Below, in pieces: positions 45,588-54,189 of a stretch of DNA of 64,000 nt. Source of the stretch: Streptomyces graminofaciens. Lineage in GTDB: Bacteria > Actinomycetota > Actinomycetes > Streptomycetales > Streptomycetaceae. Below the pieces are notes generated by a model. It saw nothing but the letters and a program-made list of their open reading frames with translations, had not been told where the DNA came from and searched no databases. The stretch covers positions 7,722,501 to 7,786,500 of the forward strand of contig NZ_AP018448.1 of assembly GCF_030294945.1 (NCBI RefSeq), written 5' to 3'. The position numbers and the translations under genes were made by a program. Position 1 is the stretch's first letter. Every line of letters begins with the position of its first letter.

Positions 45588-45665
45588 GTCGTGGTGGCCC
45601 GCGCCCACGCGGCGGAGCCGCAGTTTCAGTACGGCCTCGCGCCCCTGCCCCTGAAGGGGCGCGCC
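45588..45665. repeat. Dispersed intergenic repeat, family 2
   Basis: CGCGCCCACGCGGCGGAGCCGC plus the GCGCCCCT/AGGGGCGC hairpin, matching 26255-26330 and inverted 58425-58505. It overlaps the 3' end of the glycosyltransferase gene. Confidence 0.78.
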
Positions 45666-46900
45666 CTGCCGGCCAGCCATCCTCTCGCCCTTGCGTACTC
45701 CTTGGTCCAGGTGCGGCTCAGCCGGGTCGAGCGCAGATCGGTGATCAGGGACTCGTATCTCGCGATGATCGGGGCCGGGTCGTACCTGTGCGCGCTCTCC
45801 AGGGCCGCTCGGCCCATTTCGCGGCGTAGGGCGTCGTCGATGATCAGGTCGTGGATGGCCTCCGCCAGGGCGTGGGGGTCGTCCGTCGGGACCAGGCGAC
45901 CGTTCAGGCCGTCGGTGATGATCTCGGCGGGGCCCAGGGGGCAGTCGGTGCTGACGACCGGCACGCCGCAGCGCATCGCCTCCACCAGGGTCATGCCGAA
46001 GGACTCGGCGTCCGAGGCGCTGACCACGATCGAGGCCCGCGCGAACTCCCTCTCGATCGGGGTGCGGGGGCCCATCAGGCGCGCCTGGTCGGTGAGGCCC
46101 AGGTCGTCGATGAGGGACTGGAGGCGGTCCTTCTCCTTGCCGCCGCCGTAGACGCGCAGCCGCCAGTCCGGTTCCTTGGCCGCGATCCGGGCGAACGCCT
46201 CCAGGAGGAGGTCGAAGCGTTTGCCGGGGGCCAGGCGGCCGGCGGCCGCGATCACCGGGGCCGTGCCGTCCGACGGGGTGACGCCGGTGTCGGGAACGAT
46301 GTTGGGGATCGACATCACCCGTACGCCCGGCAGTTTCATCCGTGCGCGGTACACCTCCGCGTCCGCCGCCGTGGTCGTGACGACGGCGTCCAGGGCGCGG
46401 TAGTGGCGGGCGAGGACCTTGCGCAGGGCCTTGTTGTGGGCGTCGTGGCGCAGGTGTTCCTGGCCGATGCGCAGGGCGCGGCGGGGGGCGAGGCGGGCGA
46501 CGTAGACGTTGACGCCGGGGCGGGTGCCGATGACGACGTCCGCCCCGCAGCCGGCCAGATAGGCGCGGACCCGGAGGTCGGTGAGGCGGCTGTACTGGTG
46601 GTGGCGTCTGTCTGCGGTCGGAAAGTCGACGGCGGGTGCGGTGTAGGCCGGGTCCCGGGAATCTTCGCTGGTCGGGCGGGTGTCCACGAGGGGGACGAGG
46701 GTGACTCTCGGGTCCACGGTGAAGCGTGGTTCGTCCCGGTGGCGGGACATCGAGGCGATCTCCACGTCGTGGTGGTCCGCCAGCGCCGATGCGAGGTTCA
46801 GCGTCGTACGGACGGTGCCGCCGATGGCATACGCGTTGTGCAGCAGGAAAACGATCTTCAGGCGCTTGGTCTGCCACTCGGTGTGCCACTTGGTGTGCAT
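45626..46900 (-). CDS. Glycosyltransferase family 4 protein
   Basis: 424 residues, GT-B fold. N-domain: KIVFLLHNAYAIGGTVRTTL. Donor-side motifs: VIAAAGRLAPGKRFDLLLEAF and the EX7E block SDAESFGMTLVEAMRCGVPV. C-terminal basic tail. Transfers a nucleotide sugar to an unknown acceptor, perhaps cell-wall polymer or exopolysaccharide. The last 14 codons overlap the dispersed repeat, so the C-terminus (ARPFRGRGARPY) is probably repeat-derived. Confidence 0.88.
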   Translation of the reverse strand: MHTKWHTEWQTKRLKIVFLLHNAYAIGGTVRTTLNLASALADHHDVEIASMSRHRDEPRFTVDPRVTLVPLVDTRPTSEDSRDPAYTAPAVDFPTADRRHHQYSRLTDLRVRAYLAGCGADVVIGTRPGVNVYVARLAPRRALRIGQEHLRHDAHNKALRKVLARHYRALDAVVTTTAADAEVYRARMKLPGVRVMSIPNIVPDTGVTPSDGTAPVIAAAGRLAPGKRFDLLLEAFARIAAKEPDWRLRVYGGGKEKDRLQSLIDDLGLTDQARLMGPRTPIEREFARASIVVSASDAESFGMTLVEAMRCGVPVVSTDCPLGPAEIITDGLNGRLVPTDDPHALAEAIHDLIIDDALRREMGRAALESAHRYDPAPIIARYESLITDLRSTRLSRTWTKEYARARGWLAGRARPFRGRGARPY

Positions 46901-47074
46901 GCGCTACCTTCCCGGCTTACGGAGGGATCAAGGCGTGTGTGAGCCCGTTTGTGACCCTTTTACTGCATCTGTCTCGCAGGTCACTTCCGCGCCCGACGTG
47001 AGAGGGGGGTAAGAAGCGGGCCCCGGCGCACGCCGACGACGTGGTGTGGCGCGGGGGCTTGGCAGACTGGGGGA

Positions 47075-47902
47075 GTGCCACAGAACGTGCTGCTCGCCGA
47101 GGACGACCGGGCCATTCGCCATGCCCTGGAACGCGCGCTGACCCTGGAGGGCTACGAGGTCACGGCGGTCGCCGACGGCGTCGAGGCGCTGGCGCAGGCG
47201 CATCGCCGTCGGCCCGATGTGCTGGTCCTGGACGTGATGATGCCGGGCATCGACGGCCTCCAGGTCTGCCGTGTGCTGCGCGCGGAGGGCGACCGTACGC
47301 CGATCCTGATGCTCACCGCGCTGGTGGAGACCGCCGACCGGATCGCCGGTCTGGACGCCGGGGCGGACGACTATGTCGTCAAGCCGTTCGACGTGGAGGA
47401 GGTCTTCGCGCGGCTGCGGGCGCTGTTGCGGCGGACGGGCGGGGCGGATCCGGCGGGTGGATCGGGCGGGTCGGGCGGGTCGAGCGGGTCGGGTGGGTCG
47501 AACGGCTCGGACGGGGAGCCGGTGACCTCGTCGCCGGCGTCGGCGACGGGGGCCGTGGCTTCCTCCGCAGCCTCGTCGCCGTCGTCGCTGTCCCCGGAGG
47601 GTGGCGTGCTCATGGCCGCCGGGCTGCGCATGGACGTACAGGCGCGGCGGGCGTGGCGTGGGGCGCGGGAGCTGGAGCTGACGCGGACCGAGTTCGACCT
47701 GCTGGAACTGCTGGTCCGTAACGTGGGCATCGTGCTCGACCACGGCACGATCTACGACCGTATCTGGGGTTACGACTTCGGGCCCGGCTCCAAGAACCTG
47801 GCCGTGTACGTCGGTTATCTGCGGCGCAAGCTCGACGAGCCGGGGGCGCCCGCGCTGATCCACACCGTGCGGGGCGTGGGGTACGCGCTGCGGGAAGACT
47901 GA
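47075..47902 (+). CDS. OmpR/PhoB-family response regulator
   Basis: 275 residues. Receiver domain: acidic DD in AEDDRAIRH, phospho-Asp in VLVLDVMMPG (about residue 53), Thr and Lys in LTALVE and YVVKPFD. Winged helix: RTEFDLLELLVRN, SKNLAVYVGYLRRKL, HTVRGVGYALRED. The linker (about 122-180) is an unusually long Gly-Ser repeat (GGSGGSGGSSGSGGSNGS). GTG 47075 leaves little room for a ribosome-binding site. The kinase gene starts 12 nt after its stop. Confidence 0.92.
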   Translation: MPQNVLLAEDDRAIRHALERALTLEGYEVTAVADGVEALAQAHRRRPDVLVLDVMMPGIDGLQVCRVLRAEGDRTPILMLTALVETADRIAGLDAGADDYVVKPFDVEEVFARLRALLRRTGGADPAGGSGGSGGSSGSGGSNGSDGEPVTSSPASATGAVASSAASSPSSLSPEGGVLMAAGLRMDVQARRAWRGARELELTRTEFDLLELLVRNVGIVLDHGTIYDRIWGYDFGPGSKNLAVYVGYLRRKLDEPGAPALIHTVRGVGYALRED

Positions 47903-47913
47903 GGGGCGCCCGG

Positions 47914-49446
47914 TTGTCGTCCCGTCCCGCTCTTCGCACCGGTTTCCGAGCCGCTGTCGCGGCCGCCGTCCGTGGGTTTCTGTGGCGGATCCGGCCGCGT
48001 CGGGTGTCGTCGCTGCGGGCGACGTTCACGGTGTCGTTCGTGGCGGTGGCCTGTGTCGTCACCGTGCTCGTGGGGATCCTCAGCTACAGCGCGGCCGCAC
48101 GGCTGGTGCGGGTGGACCAGCAGACGGTGTTCGCCGAGGTCGTACGGGATCTGCGTGAGCTGGTGGAGCTGGACGAGCTGACGCCCCAGGATTTCGCGCC
48201 CTCCGGCAGCGGGGGCCCGCGCGACGATCTGATCCGCTCCGGCCGTACGGACGTCCAGGTGCTGGGGCCGCGCGGCGAGGTCGTCGACAAGGGCAGCCCC
48301 GGGCTGCCGGTCCGCGACAGCGACCGGCGTACGGCCAACGCGGACGTGCCCGGGGTCGTGGTCGAGCACGGCGAGGTCGAGGTCGGCGGTGGGCGCTACC
48401 GGGTGGCGACCGTGGCGCTGGGCGGTGGGCGCGGGGCCGTACAGGTGGCCCAGGAGTTCAGCGACACGGAGGATCTGCTGAGCGAGTTGCAGCAGCGGAC
48501 GCTGTTGCTGGTGTCGGGTGTGGTGCTCTCGGCGGGGCTGTTCGGCTGGTGGCTGGCCTGGCGCCAGACGCGACGGCTCGTGCAGCTGGCGGGCGCTGCG
48601 GAGGATGTGGCCCGGACCGGGCATCTGGGCATTCAGGTGCCGGTGGCCGGTCGTGACGAAGTGGGGCGTCTGGGGCGGTCGTTCGACCGGATGCTGGTGC
48701 GGCTGGCCCAGTCGGAGGAGGACCAGCGGCGGCTGGTGCAGGACGCCGGGCACGAGCTGCGGACGCCGCTGACGTCGTTGCGTACGAACATCTCGATGCT
48801 GCGGCGGATCGACGAGCTGCCCCCGCGGATGCGGGAGGAGCTGGTCGACGACCTCGCCCTGGAGGCGCGCGAACTGACCGATCTGGTCAATGAGCTGGTG
48901 GACCTCGCGGCCGGTCAGTCCAGCACCGAGCCCGTGCAGCGGGTGCAGCTCGCGGACCTCGCGGAGGATGTGGCGGCGACCGCGCGGCGGCGCACCGGCC
49001 GGGAGATCGTGCTCCGGGCGGACGACGACACGACCGTGGAGGGGCGTGTCGGGGCGCTGCAGCGGGCGGTGTCCAACCTGGTGGAGAACGCGACGAAGTT
49101 CGATCGCGGGGGGACGGGGCCGATCGAGGTCGTGGTCGCCCGGGGTGGGCCGGGTGGGCCCGGAGACGCCGAGCAGCCGGGGCCGGGAGCGGGGCCGCGG
49201 CTGGTCCGGGTCGAGGTCCTGGACCGGGGACCCGGGGTCGCCGACGGTGATCTGGCCCGCATCTTCGACCGGTTCTACCGGGCGCCGGACGCGCGCAGCC
49301 TGCCCGGGTCCGGGCTCGGGCTGTCGATCGTGCGGGCGGTGGCCGCGGCGCACGGTGGGGCGCCGTTCGCCTTCCGGCGGGAGGGCGGCGGGTCGGTGAT
49401 CGGGTTCACGGTGCGGGGTGTCGGGGGCAGCGGCGCGCCTCGGTGA
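47914..49446 (+). CDS. Sensor histidine kinase
   Basis: 510 residues. Two transmembrane helices (FTVSFVAVACVVTVLVGILS and LLLVSGVVLSAGLFGWWLAW) flank an extracytoplasmic domain of about 130 residues. HAMP, then H-box DAGHELRTPLTS, N-box SNLVENATKF, G-boxes RGPGV and SGLGLSIV. Start TTG 47914. MprB-like envelope-stress kinase layout; signal unknown. Its 3' end runs into the tandem repeats at 49441-49568. Confidence 0.92.
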   Translation: MSSRPALRTGFRAAVAAAVRGFLWRIRPRRVSSLRATFTVSFVAVACVVTVLVGILSYSAAARLVRVDQQTVFAEVVRDLRELVELDELTPQDFAPSGSGGPRDDLIRSGRTDVQVLGPRGEVVDKGSPGLPVRDSDRRTANADVPGVVVEHGEVEVGGGRYRVATVALGGGRGAVQVAQEFSDTEDLLSELQQRTLLLVSGVVLSAGLFGWWLAWRQTRRLVQLAGAAEDVARTGHLGIQVPVAGRDEVGRLGRSFDRMLVRLAQSEEDQRRLVQDAGHELRTPLTSLRTNISMLRRIDELPPRMREELVDDLALEARELTDLVNELVDLAAGQSSTEPVQRVQLADLAEDVAATARRRTGREIVLRADDDTTVEGRVGALQRAVSNLVENATKFDRGGTGPIEVVVARGGPGGPGDAEQPGPGAGPRLVRVEVLDRGPGVADGDLARIFDRFYRAPDARSLPGSGLGLSIVRAVAAAHGGAPFAFRREGGGSVIGFTVRGVGGSGAPR

Positions 49447-49568
49447 GCCCGGGCGGCGGTGCGCCTCGGTGAGCCGGGGGCAGTGGTGCGGCCGGTGAGC
49501 CGGGGGTGGCGGCGCGGCCTCGGTGAGGGGCGGTGGAGCGCCTCGGCGACGGGCGGCGGAGCGCCTCG
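49441..49568 (+). repeat. About five degenerate 23-28-bp tandem repeats after the kinase gene
   Basis: Units begin CGGTGAGCC or close variants (49441, 49467, 49493, 49521, about 49544) and end GGTGCGCCT/GGAGCGCCT. The first unit contains the kinase stop codon TGA. Confidence 0.75.
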
Positions 49569-49749
49569 GGAGCCTTTGTATACCTTCCGGCGTCCGGCGT
49601 GGGTCTGAGGGCGCCCGACTTGGATGAACATCCAATATTTCGAGCACGGTCGTCTGCGGGCTTCTGCGAAGTCGTGACTTGATTCATAGTTACGGGCGTA
49701 TTTCGGAAGCTGCTTTCCGTATGGTGAAAGAGAAGCTCGGAGGTTGCCT
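49569..49749 (+). promoter_or_regulatory. Promoter region of the symporter gene with inverted repeat
   Basis: TTGGATG-AA-CATCCAA at 49620-49635 is an exact inverted repeat, and the region is visibly A/T-richer than its surroundings. It may bind a regulator of dicarboxylate uptake. GTATACC at 49579 is a partial match to other palindromes in the window. Confidence 0.5.
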
Positions 49750-51060
49750 GTGTCACGCCTCGCACGTCTGCTGCGTACCTCGTTGTTCGTCCAGGTTGCC
49801 GGCGCCCTGGTGCTCGGAGTCGTCGTGGGCCGGCTGTGGCCCGACGTGGGGACGGCCGTCCAGCCGCTGGGCGACGGCTTCGTACGGCTCATCAAGGCGG
49901 TCATCGCGCCGCTGGTGTTCTGCGTGGTGGTCACCGGCATAGCCAAGGCCGGGAATCTGCGGGCGTTCGGCCGCATCGGCCTCAAGGCGCTGATCTGGTT
50001 CGAGGTGGCGACCACGTTCGCCCTGCTCATCGGCCTGGTCGCGGGCAACCTCGTACAGCCCGGCGCGGGCATGGACGTCGACCCCGCCACGCTGGACGCG
50101 GGCGCGGTCGACACCAGGACCGGCGGCGGGTCGCTGCCGTCGACCAGTGAGTTCCTGCTGCACGCGCTGCCCGAGAGCGCGGTGGGGGCGTTCGCCGAGA
50201 ACGCGCTCCTCCAGGTCCTCGTCCTGGCCTGCCTGGTGGGCGCGGCCCTGCTCCACCTCGGCCACACCAAGGTGCCGGCCGTCCTCCCCGCCGTGGAGCA
50301 GGTGCAGGAGGTCGTCTTCGCGATCGTCGGGTTCGTCATGAGACTCGCCCCGCTGGCGGTCTTCGGCGCCACCGCCCACCTGGTCGGCCAGTACGGGCTG
50401 GGCGTGATGTCGACGTACGGCAAGCTGATCGCCGTCTGCTACGCGGTGGCCGCGCTGTTCCTGCTGCTGCTGGGCGTGGTGCTGAAGCTGATGACCGGGC
50501 TGAGCCTGTGGAAGTTCGTCCGGTACACCCGCGAGGAGATGCTGCTCGCGCTGGGCACCGCGTCCAGCGAGACCGTGATGCCGCGCATGATGCAGAAGCT
50601 GCGCCACGCGGGCTGCCGTGACGACGCCGTGGGGCTCGTCGTGCCCACCGGGTACTCCTTCAACCTCGACGGGGCCTCGATCTACCTCTCCATCGCCACG
50701 CTGTTCGTCGCCCAGGCGGTGGGGGTCGACCTCAGCCTCGGCCAGCAGGTCACGGTCGTACTGATGCTGATGCTCACCAGCAAGGGCATGGCGGGGGTGC
50801 CGGGTTCGGCGTTCCTCGCCCTGTCGGCGACGGCCTCCGCGCTCGGGGTCATCCCCGCCGGCGCGGTCGCCCTGCTCCTCGGCGTCGACCGCATCATGGA
50901 CTCGATGCGCGTGGCGACCAATCTGCTGGGCAACTGTGTGGCGGCGTTCGCGGTGTCGAAGTGGGAGGGCGCGCTCGACGTCGACAAGGCGAAGAAGGCC
51001 CTCGACGGCGAGACCGAGTTCGTACCCGAGGAAGACGCCCCGGTCGCTCCGGTCGGCTGA
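49750..51060 (+). CDS. Dicarboxylate/amino acid:cation symporter (DAACS family)
   Basis: 436 residues, about eight membrane helices and two re-entrant loops. Signatures: SSETVMPRMMQKL in hairpin loop 1, TGYSFNLDGASIY (the NMDGT-type motif) and TSKGMAGVPGSAFL in hairpin loop 2, VDRIMDSMRVATNLLGN. Similar to DctA for C4-dicarboxylates with sodium or protons. Acidic C-terminal tail. GTG 49750 is 6 nt from CGGAGG; the TTG at 49744 touches it. Confidence 0.9.
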   Translation: MSRLARLLRTSLFVQVAGALVLGVVVGRLWPDVGTAVQPLGDGFVRLIKAVIAPLVFCVVVTGIAKAGNLRAFGRIGLKALIWFEVATTFALLIGLVAGNLVQPGAGMDVDPATLDAGAVDTRTGGGSLPSTSEFLLHALPESAVGAFAENALLQVLVLACLVGAALLHLGHTKVPAVLPAVEQVQEVVFAIVGFVMRLAPLAVFGATAHLVGQYGLGVMSTYGKLIAVCYAVAALFLLLLGVVLKLMTGLSLWKFVRYTREEMLLALGTASSETVMPRMMQKLRHAGCRDDAVGLVVPTGYSFNLDGASIYLSIATLFVAQAVGVDLSLGQQVTVVLMLMLTSKGMAGVPGSAFLALSATASALGVIPAGAVALLLGVDRIMDSMRVATNLLGNCVAAFAVSKWEGALDVDKAKKALDGETEFVPEEDAPVAPVG

Positions 51061-51213
51061 GACAGGTGTCCTGTGCCGGGAGCGGAACGGGCTCCCGGCT
51101 CGGCTCACGTCTGGGTGGGCGGCCGAGATCAACGCCGGCGAGACCCGGGAGAGCTACGACTGGCCGCGCTCCCATCTCGCGTTCTGCGCGGCGACCGTGG
51201 TGGTCATGCTGAT

Positions 51214-51348
51214 GGCGGCCTTCGTGCTGACGCGGTGACCGGCGGCCTTCGTGCTGACGCGGTGACCGGTGGCCTTCGTGCTGACGCGGTGACTGGCGGC
51301 CTTCGTGCTGACGCGATGACTGGCGGCCTTCGTGCTGACGCGATGAAT
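51214..51348 (+). repeat. Five tandem 27-bp repeats
   Basis: Unit GGCGGCCTTCGTGCTGACGC followed by GGTGACC; units at 51214, 51241, 51268, 51295 and 51322 differ by only 1-3 bases. Each contains TGA in one frame. Lies between dctA-like and the VOC gene. Confidence 0.95.
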
Positions 51349-51350
51349 CA

Positions 51351-51734
51351 CTACTGGGCGCGCATTTCGGTGACGCCCAGGATGTTCCCCTCGCTGTCCT
51401 TGAACCACGCGCCGCGCACATCGCCCATCTCGGCGACGCCGTCGACCGTCTTGATGCCTGGCAGGTCGTATTCCTCGAAAGCGATTCCACGGGCGCGGAG
51501 TTCTTTCATCTCCGCGTCGAGATCGTCGACGATCCAGCTTTCCAGGGTATGAGCGGCCCGACCGGCACTCTCGGCCGACGGGTACACGAAGAAATGCGTG
51601 CCCCCGCTGTCGAAACGGACTCCACCCTCATCCTCCACCGACGCGGCAAGACCGAGGGTGTCCCGATAGAAACGCTTGGCCCGATCGAGATCGGCCGCGG
51701 GGATCGCCGCGTACACAGGTGCGTCTACGAGCAT
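51351..51734 (-). CDS. VOC (glyoxalase/bleomycin-resistance fold) protein
   Basis: 127 residues, two beta-alpha-beta-beta-beta modules. AAIPAADLDRAKRFYRDTLG opens the first; HTLESWIVDDLDAEMKEL and AWFKDSEGNILGVTEM the second. Metal ligands could be His and Glu, but the set is incomplete, as in many family members of unknown function. ATG 51734 gives a proper GAGG spacing; ATG 51740 is possible. Its stop lies next to the 27-bp repeats. Confidence 0.85.
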   Translation of the reverse strand: MLVDAPVYAAIPAADLDRAKRFYRDTLGLAASVEDEGGVRFDSGGTHFFVYPSAESAGRAAHTLESWIVDDLDAEMKELRARGIAFEEYDLPGIKTVDGVAEMGDVRGAWFKDSEGNILGVTEMRAQ

Positions 51735-51888
51735 CTTCATCACCTCACATCTCGATGCTACGGCTGTGGGGAACGGGGTGCAGGACGTGGTCCGCGGGTC
51801 TCGTGCACGCCTGCGTCGGCCTGCGTCGGCCTGCCCGACGTGGTCGGTGACTTCGTCGACTGAGGGTCCGTACGGCTTCCGGGGACGC

Positions 51889-52188
51889 TCAGCGCAGGTC
51901 CCAGTACTCGTCCGGCGGTCCGGCCAGCTCGGGGTGGTCCCTCGTGTAGAAGGTCCCGTGCAGGGTGAGCATCGCCCAGTGCCACGCGAGATCGTGGAAC
52001 TCGAGTCCGCGGTACGGCTTGTCGGCCGGCTCGTAGGGATAGGCGTCCAGAGCCGCCGCCCAGGACTCCGGCAGGCTCATGCCGCCGTACCGCCGCATGA
52101 CCCAGGCGAAGTTGCGCCGCTCGCTACGGAGGTACGAGACGTACTCGTCCTCGTCCGGCCAAAGGCTCTCGGCCGGGCCTCCTGTCAT
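51889..52188 (-). CDS. Hypothetical 99-residue protein
   Basis: 99 residues, acidic-aromatic: SLWPDEDEYVSYLRSERRNFAWVM, HDLAWHWAMLTLHGTFY, ending GPPDEYWDLR. No family recognised. Its start overlaps the stop of the transglutaminase-like gene by 4 nt (ATGA), so it is translated with it. Possibly a partner of that protein. Confidence 0.7.
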   Translation of the reverse strand: MTGGPAESLWPDEDEYVSYLRSERRNFAWVMRRYGGMSLPESWAAALDAYPYEPADKPYRGLEFHDLAWHWAMLTLHGTFYTRDHPELAGPPDEYWDLR

Positions 52189-52946
52189 GCGGCGGCGGTG
52201 GCCCGCGTCGCCCCGGCGCTCCACCGCCCGAGGACCGGCTCGCCGAGCGTACGGGCCGTCCAGCAGAGGGTCTGGCCGTGCCGGGCGAACAGTTCGTCGC
52301 GGTCGTCGAAGTGGCCGAGGTCGGTGCGGAGCCGGGCGGAGAGATCGCAGGAGACGGTGCCGCAGCTCGCGTCCGTGCTCCAACTGATCCCGGTACGGGC
52401 GACGGCGTCGAAGAGGGTCTCGCCGCCGCGGTTGGCGAACTGGCCGTCGCCGCCGGCGTACGTGTCGCCGAACAGCTCCCCGACCGGCACCCACGCCCGG
52501 TCGAGCCTGAACTCCGGCCACGCGAGCAGCACCTGCTCCGGCACGAACGGCTTCAGCCGGGGGAAGCGCGGATACCAGAACGTCCCGTCGACGATCAGCC
52601 CCCGCACCCGGGTCCGTACGCCGACGGCCCGCGCGACCGCCTCCAGGGCCGCCATCCGCTGACTGCACGAACCGCGCCCGAGCCGCAGGGTCCGCGAGAC
52701 GCGCCGCAGATCCTCGACGGAGTACACGGGCCGCACCTCACGCGCGATGACGGCGTGCGCGGCGCGGAGGGCCTCCCGGGGGGTGGCCTCGTTCTGTACG
52801 CGGGCGGCGATGGCGGAGACGAGGGGGTGCCCGTGATCGAGGATCGCGGTGGCACGGGTGGACCCGTGCACGTCCGCGGCGTCGCGTCTGCGCACACCGT
52901 CCCGCCTGCTTTGCACGCCGTTGGCCATCAGCAGCCGACTGGTCAT
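52185..52946 (-). CDS. Transglutaminase-like domain protein
   Basis: 253 residues. Core segment LGRGSCSQRMAALEAVARAV then GVRTRVRGLIVDG follows the transglutaminase-like pattern of a nucleophilic Cys on a helix before an R-x-x-G-x-x-(T/A)-R strand. The His and Asp of the usual triad are not clear. ATG 52946 is chosen after GGGGGCGAC; the ORF continues to 52997. No signal peptide. Coupled to the 99-residue gene. Confidence 0.72.
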   Translation of the reverse strand: MTSRLLMANGVQSRRDGVRRRDAADVHGSTRATAILDHGHPLVSAIAARVQNEATPREALRAAHAVIAREVRPVYSVEDLRRVSRTLRLGRGSCSQRMAALEAVARAVGVRTRVRGLIVDGTFWYPRFPRLKPFVPEQVLLAWPEFRLDRAWVPVGELFGDTYAGGDGQFANRGGETLFDAVARTGISWSTDASCGTVSCDLSARLRTDLGHFDDRDELFARHGQTLCWTARTLGEPVLGRWSAGATRATAAA

Positions 52947-53121
52947 GTCGCCCCCGTGTGTCCCCGTGTCCCCTTGACCCTGCCCGGCCATCATCACACG
53001 GCGCCCAACGGCGTTGTCAGGGAGTCTTCACCGACAGCCCCGTCCCTGACCTGTCTGTGTCCGTCGCCGCGCAGGGCGTTACAGGTTGGGGCATTCGATT
53101 CTTTCGCGGACGCGATTCCGC

Positions 53122-54189
53122 TCACGCCGGATACGCATGGGTCTGAGCCGCCTTCACCGTCGCCCACACCGGCGCCCCCGGACGCAGGTCCAGTTCCGCC
53201 GCCGCCACCGTCGTCAGGTCGGCGGCCAGGGGGAGTTCGCCGGTGAGGGCCGCGCGGATCTGGTCGCCGTGGGTTTCCAGGCCGGAGACCTCGCACCGCC
53301 AGAGGTTGCGGGCGCTGGAACCGGTGGGGCGGTCGCGGTGGAGGGTGACCGCGCTCGGGGGGAAGGCCACGAACACCGGGCCCGTGAGGTCCTCGGTGGT
53401 GGTGATCGTGGGGCCCTCGGCGGTCCGGACCGTGTGGCCCTCCGCCGTACCCCGGTAGAGGTTCAAACCCACCAAGTGCGCGATGTAGTCCGTGCGCGGG
53501 TGGCGTGCGATGTCGCCGGGGGTGCCCTCCTGCACCACCTGCCCGTGCTCGACCACCACCAGCCGGTCGGCCAGCACCATCGCGTCCAGCGGGTCGTGCG
53601 TGACCAGTACGGCCACGGCTTCGAACTCGGCGAGGTGGCGCCGGAGTTGGGCCCGTACCTCCAGGCGGGTGCGGGCGTCCAGGGCCGCCAGCGGCTCGTC
53701 CAGGAGGAGCAGTCGGGGGCGGGTCGCCAGCGCGCGGGCCAGGGCGACGCGCTGGGCCTGGCCGCCGGAGAGGCGGCGGGGCCGGGCGGCCGCGTGGTCC
53801 GTGAGGCCCATCCGGTCCAGCCACTCGGCGGCCCGTGCCCTCGCCTCCGCCTTGGACGCGCCCTGGCAGCGGGGTCCGAACGCCACGTTGTCGAGGGCCG
53901 TGAGGTGGGGGAAGAGGAGGTAGTCCTGGAAGACGACTCCGACCGGGCGGTGCTCCGGTGCCGTACGTTCCAAGGACGCACCGTCCAGGCGTAGATGACC
54001 GTCCGTCAGCGGGGTCAGGCCGGCCAGGGCGCGCAGTGCCGTGGTCTTGCCCGCGCCGTTCGGGCCGAGCAGCGCGACCACGTCACCGGGGGCGGCGGTC
54101 AGCGTCACATCGAGGTGGAAGTCGCCGCGCCGGACCACCAGCCGGGCGTCCAGACCCTCCAGCGCCTCGCCCACACGGGTGTCCGTCAT
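53122..54189 (-). CDS. modC: Molybdate ABC transporter ATP-binding protein ModC
   Basis: 355 residues. Walker A LGPNGAGKTT, Q-loop VVFQDYLLFPH, signature LSGGQAQRVALARAL, Walker B LLLLDEPLAALD, H-loop VLVTHDPLDA. The C-terminal 130 residues are a regulatory domain; its tail GELPLAADLTTVAAAELDLRPG is a TOBE/molbindin-like strand set. Energises ModB. ATG 54189 overlaps the modB stop by 4 nt. Operon order modA-modB-modC. Confidence 0.92.
   Translation of the reverse strand: MTDTRVGEALEGLDARLVVRRGDFHLDVTLTAAPGDVVALLGPNGAGKTTALRALAGLTPLTDGHLRLDGASLERTAPEHRPVGVVFQDYLLFPHLTALDNVAFGPRCQGASKAEARARAAEWLDRMGLTDHAAARPRRLSGGQAQRVALARALATRPRLLLLDEPLAALDARTRLEVRAQLRRHLAEFEAVAVLVTHDPLDAMVLADRLVVVEHGQVVQEGTPGDIARHPRTDYIAHLVGLNLYRGTAEGHTVRTAEGPTITTTEDLTGPVFVAFPPSAVTLHRDRPTGSSARNLWRCEVSGLETHGDQIRAALTGELPLAADLTTVAAAELDLRPGAPVWATVKAAQTHAYPA

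Noticed and set aside
50936..51238. Small membrane protein ending AAFVLTR after the symporter
   Set aside because: The C-terminal hydrophobic stretch looks plausible, but no ATG, GTG or TTG start lies in frame outside the symporter gene. It could be a remnant of a small gene.
51214..51348. CRISPR array
   Set aside because: The units are contiguous tandem repeats without spacers, and no cas genes are present.
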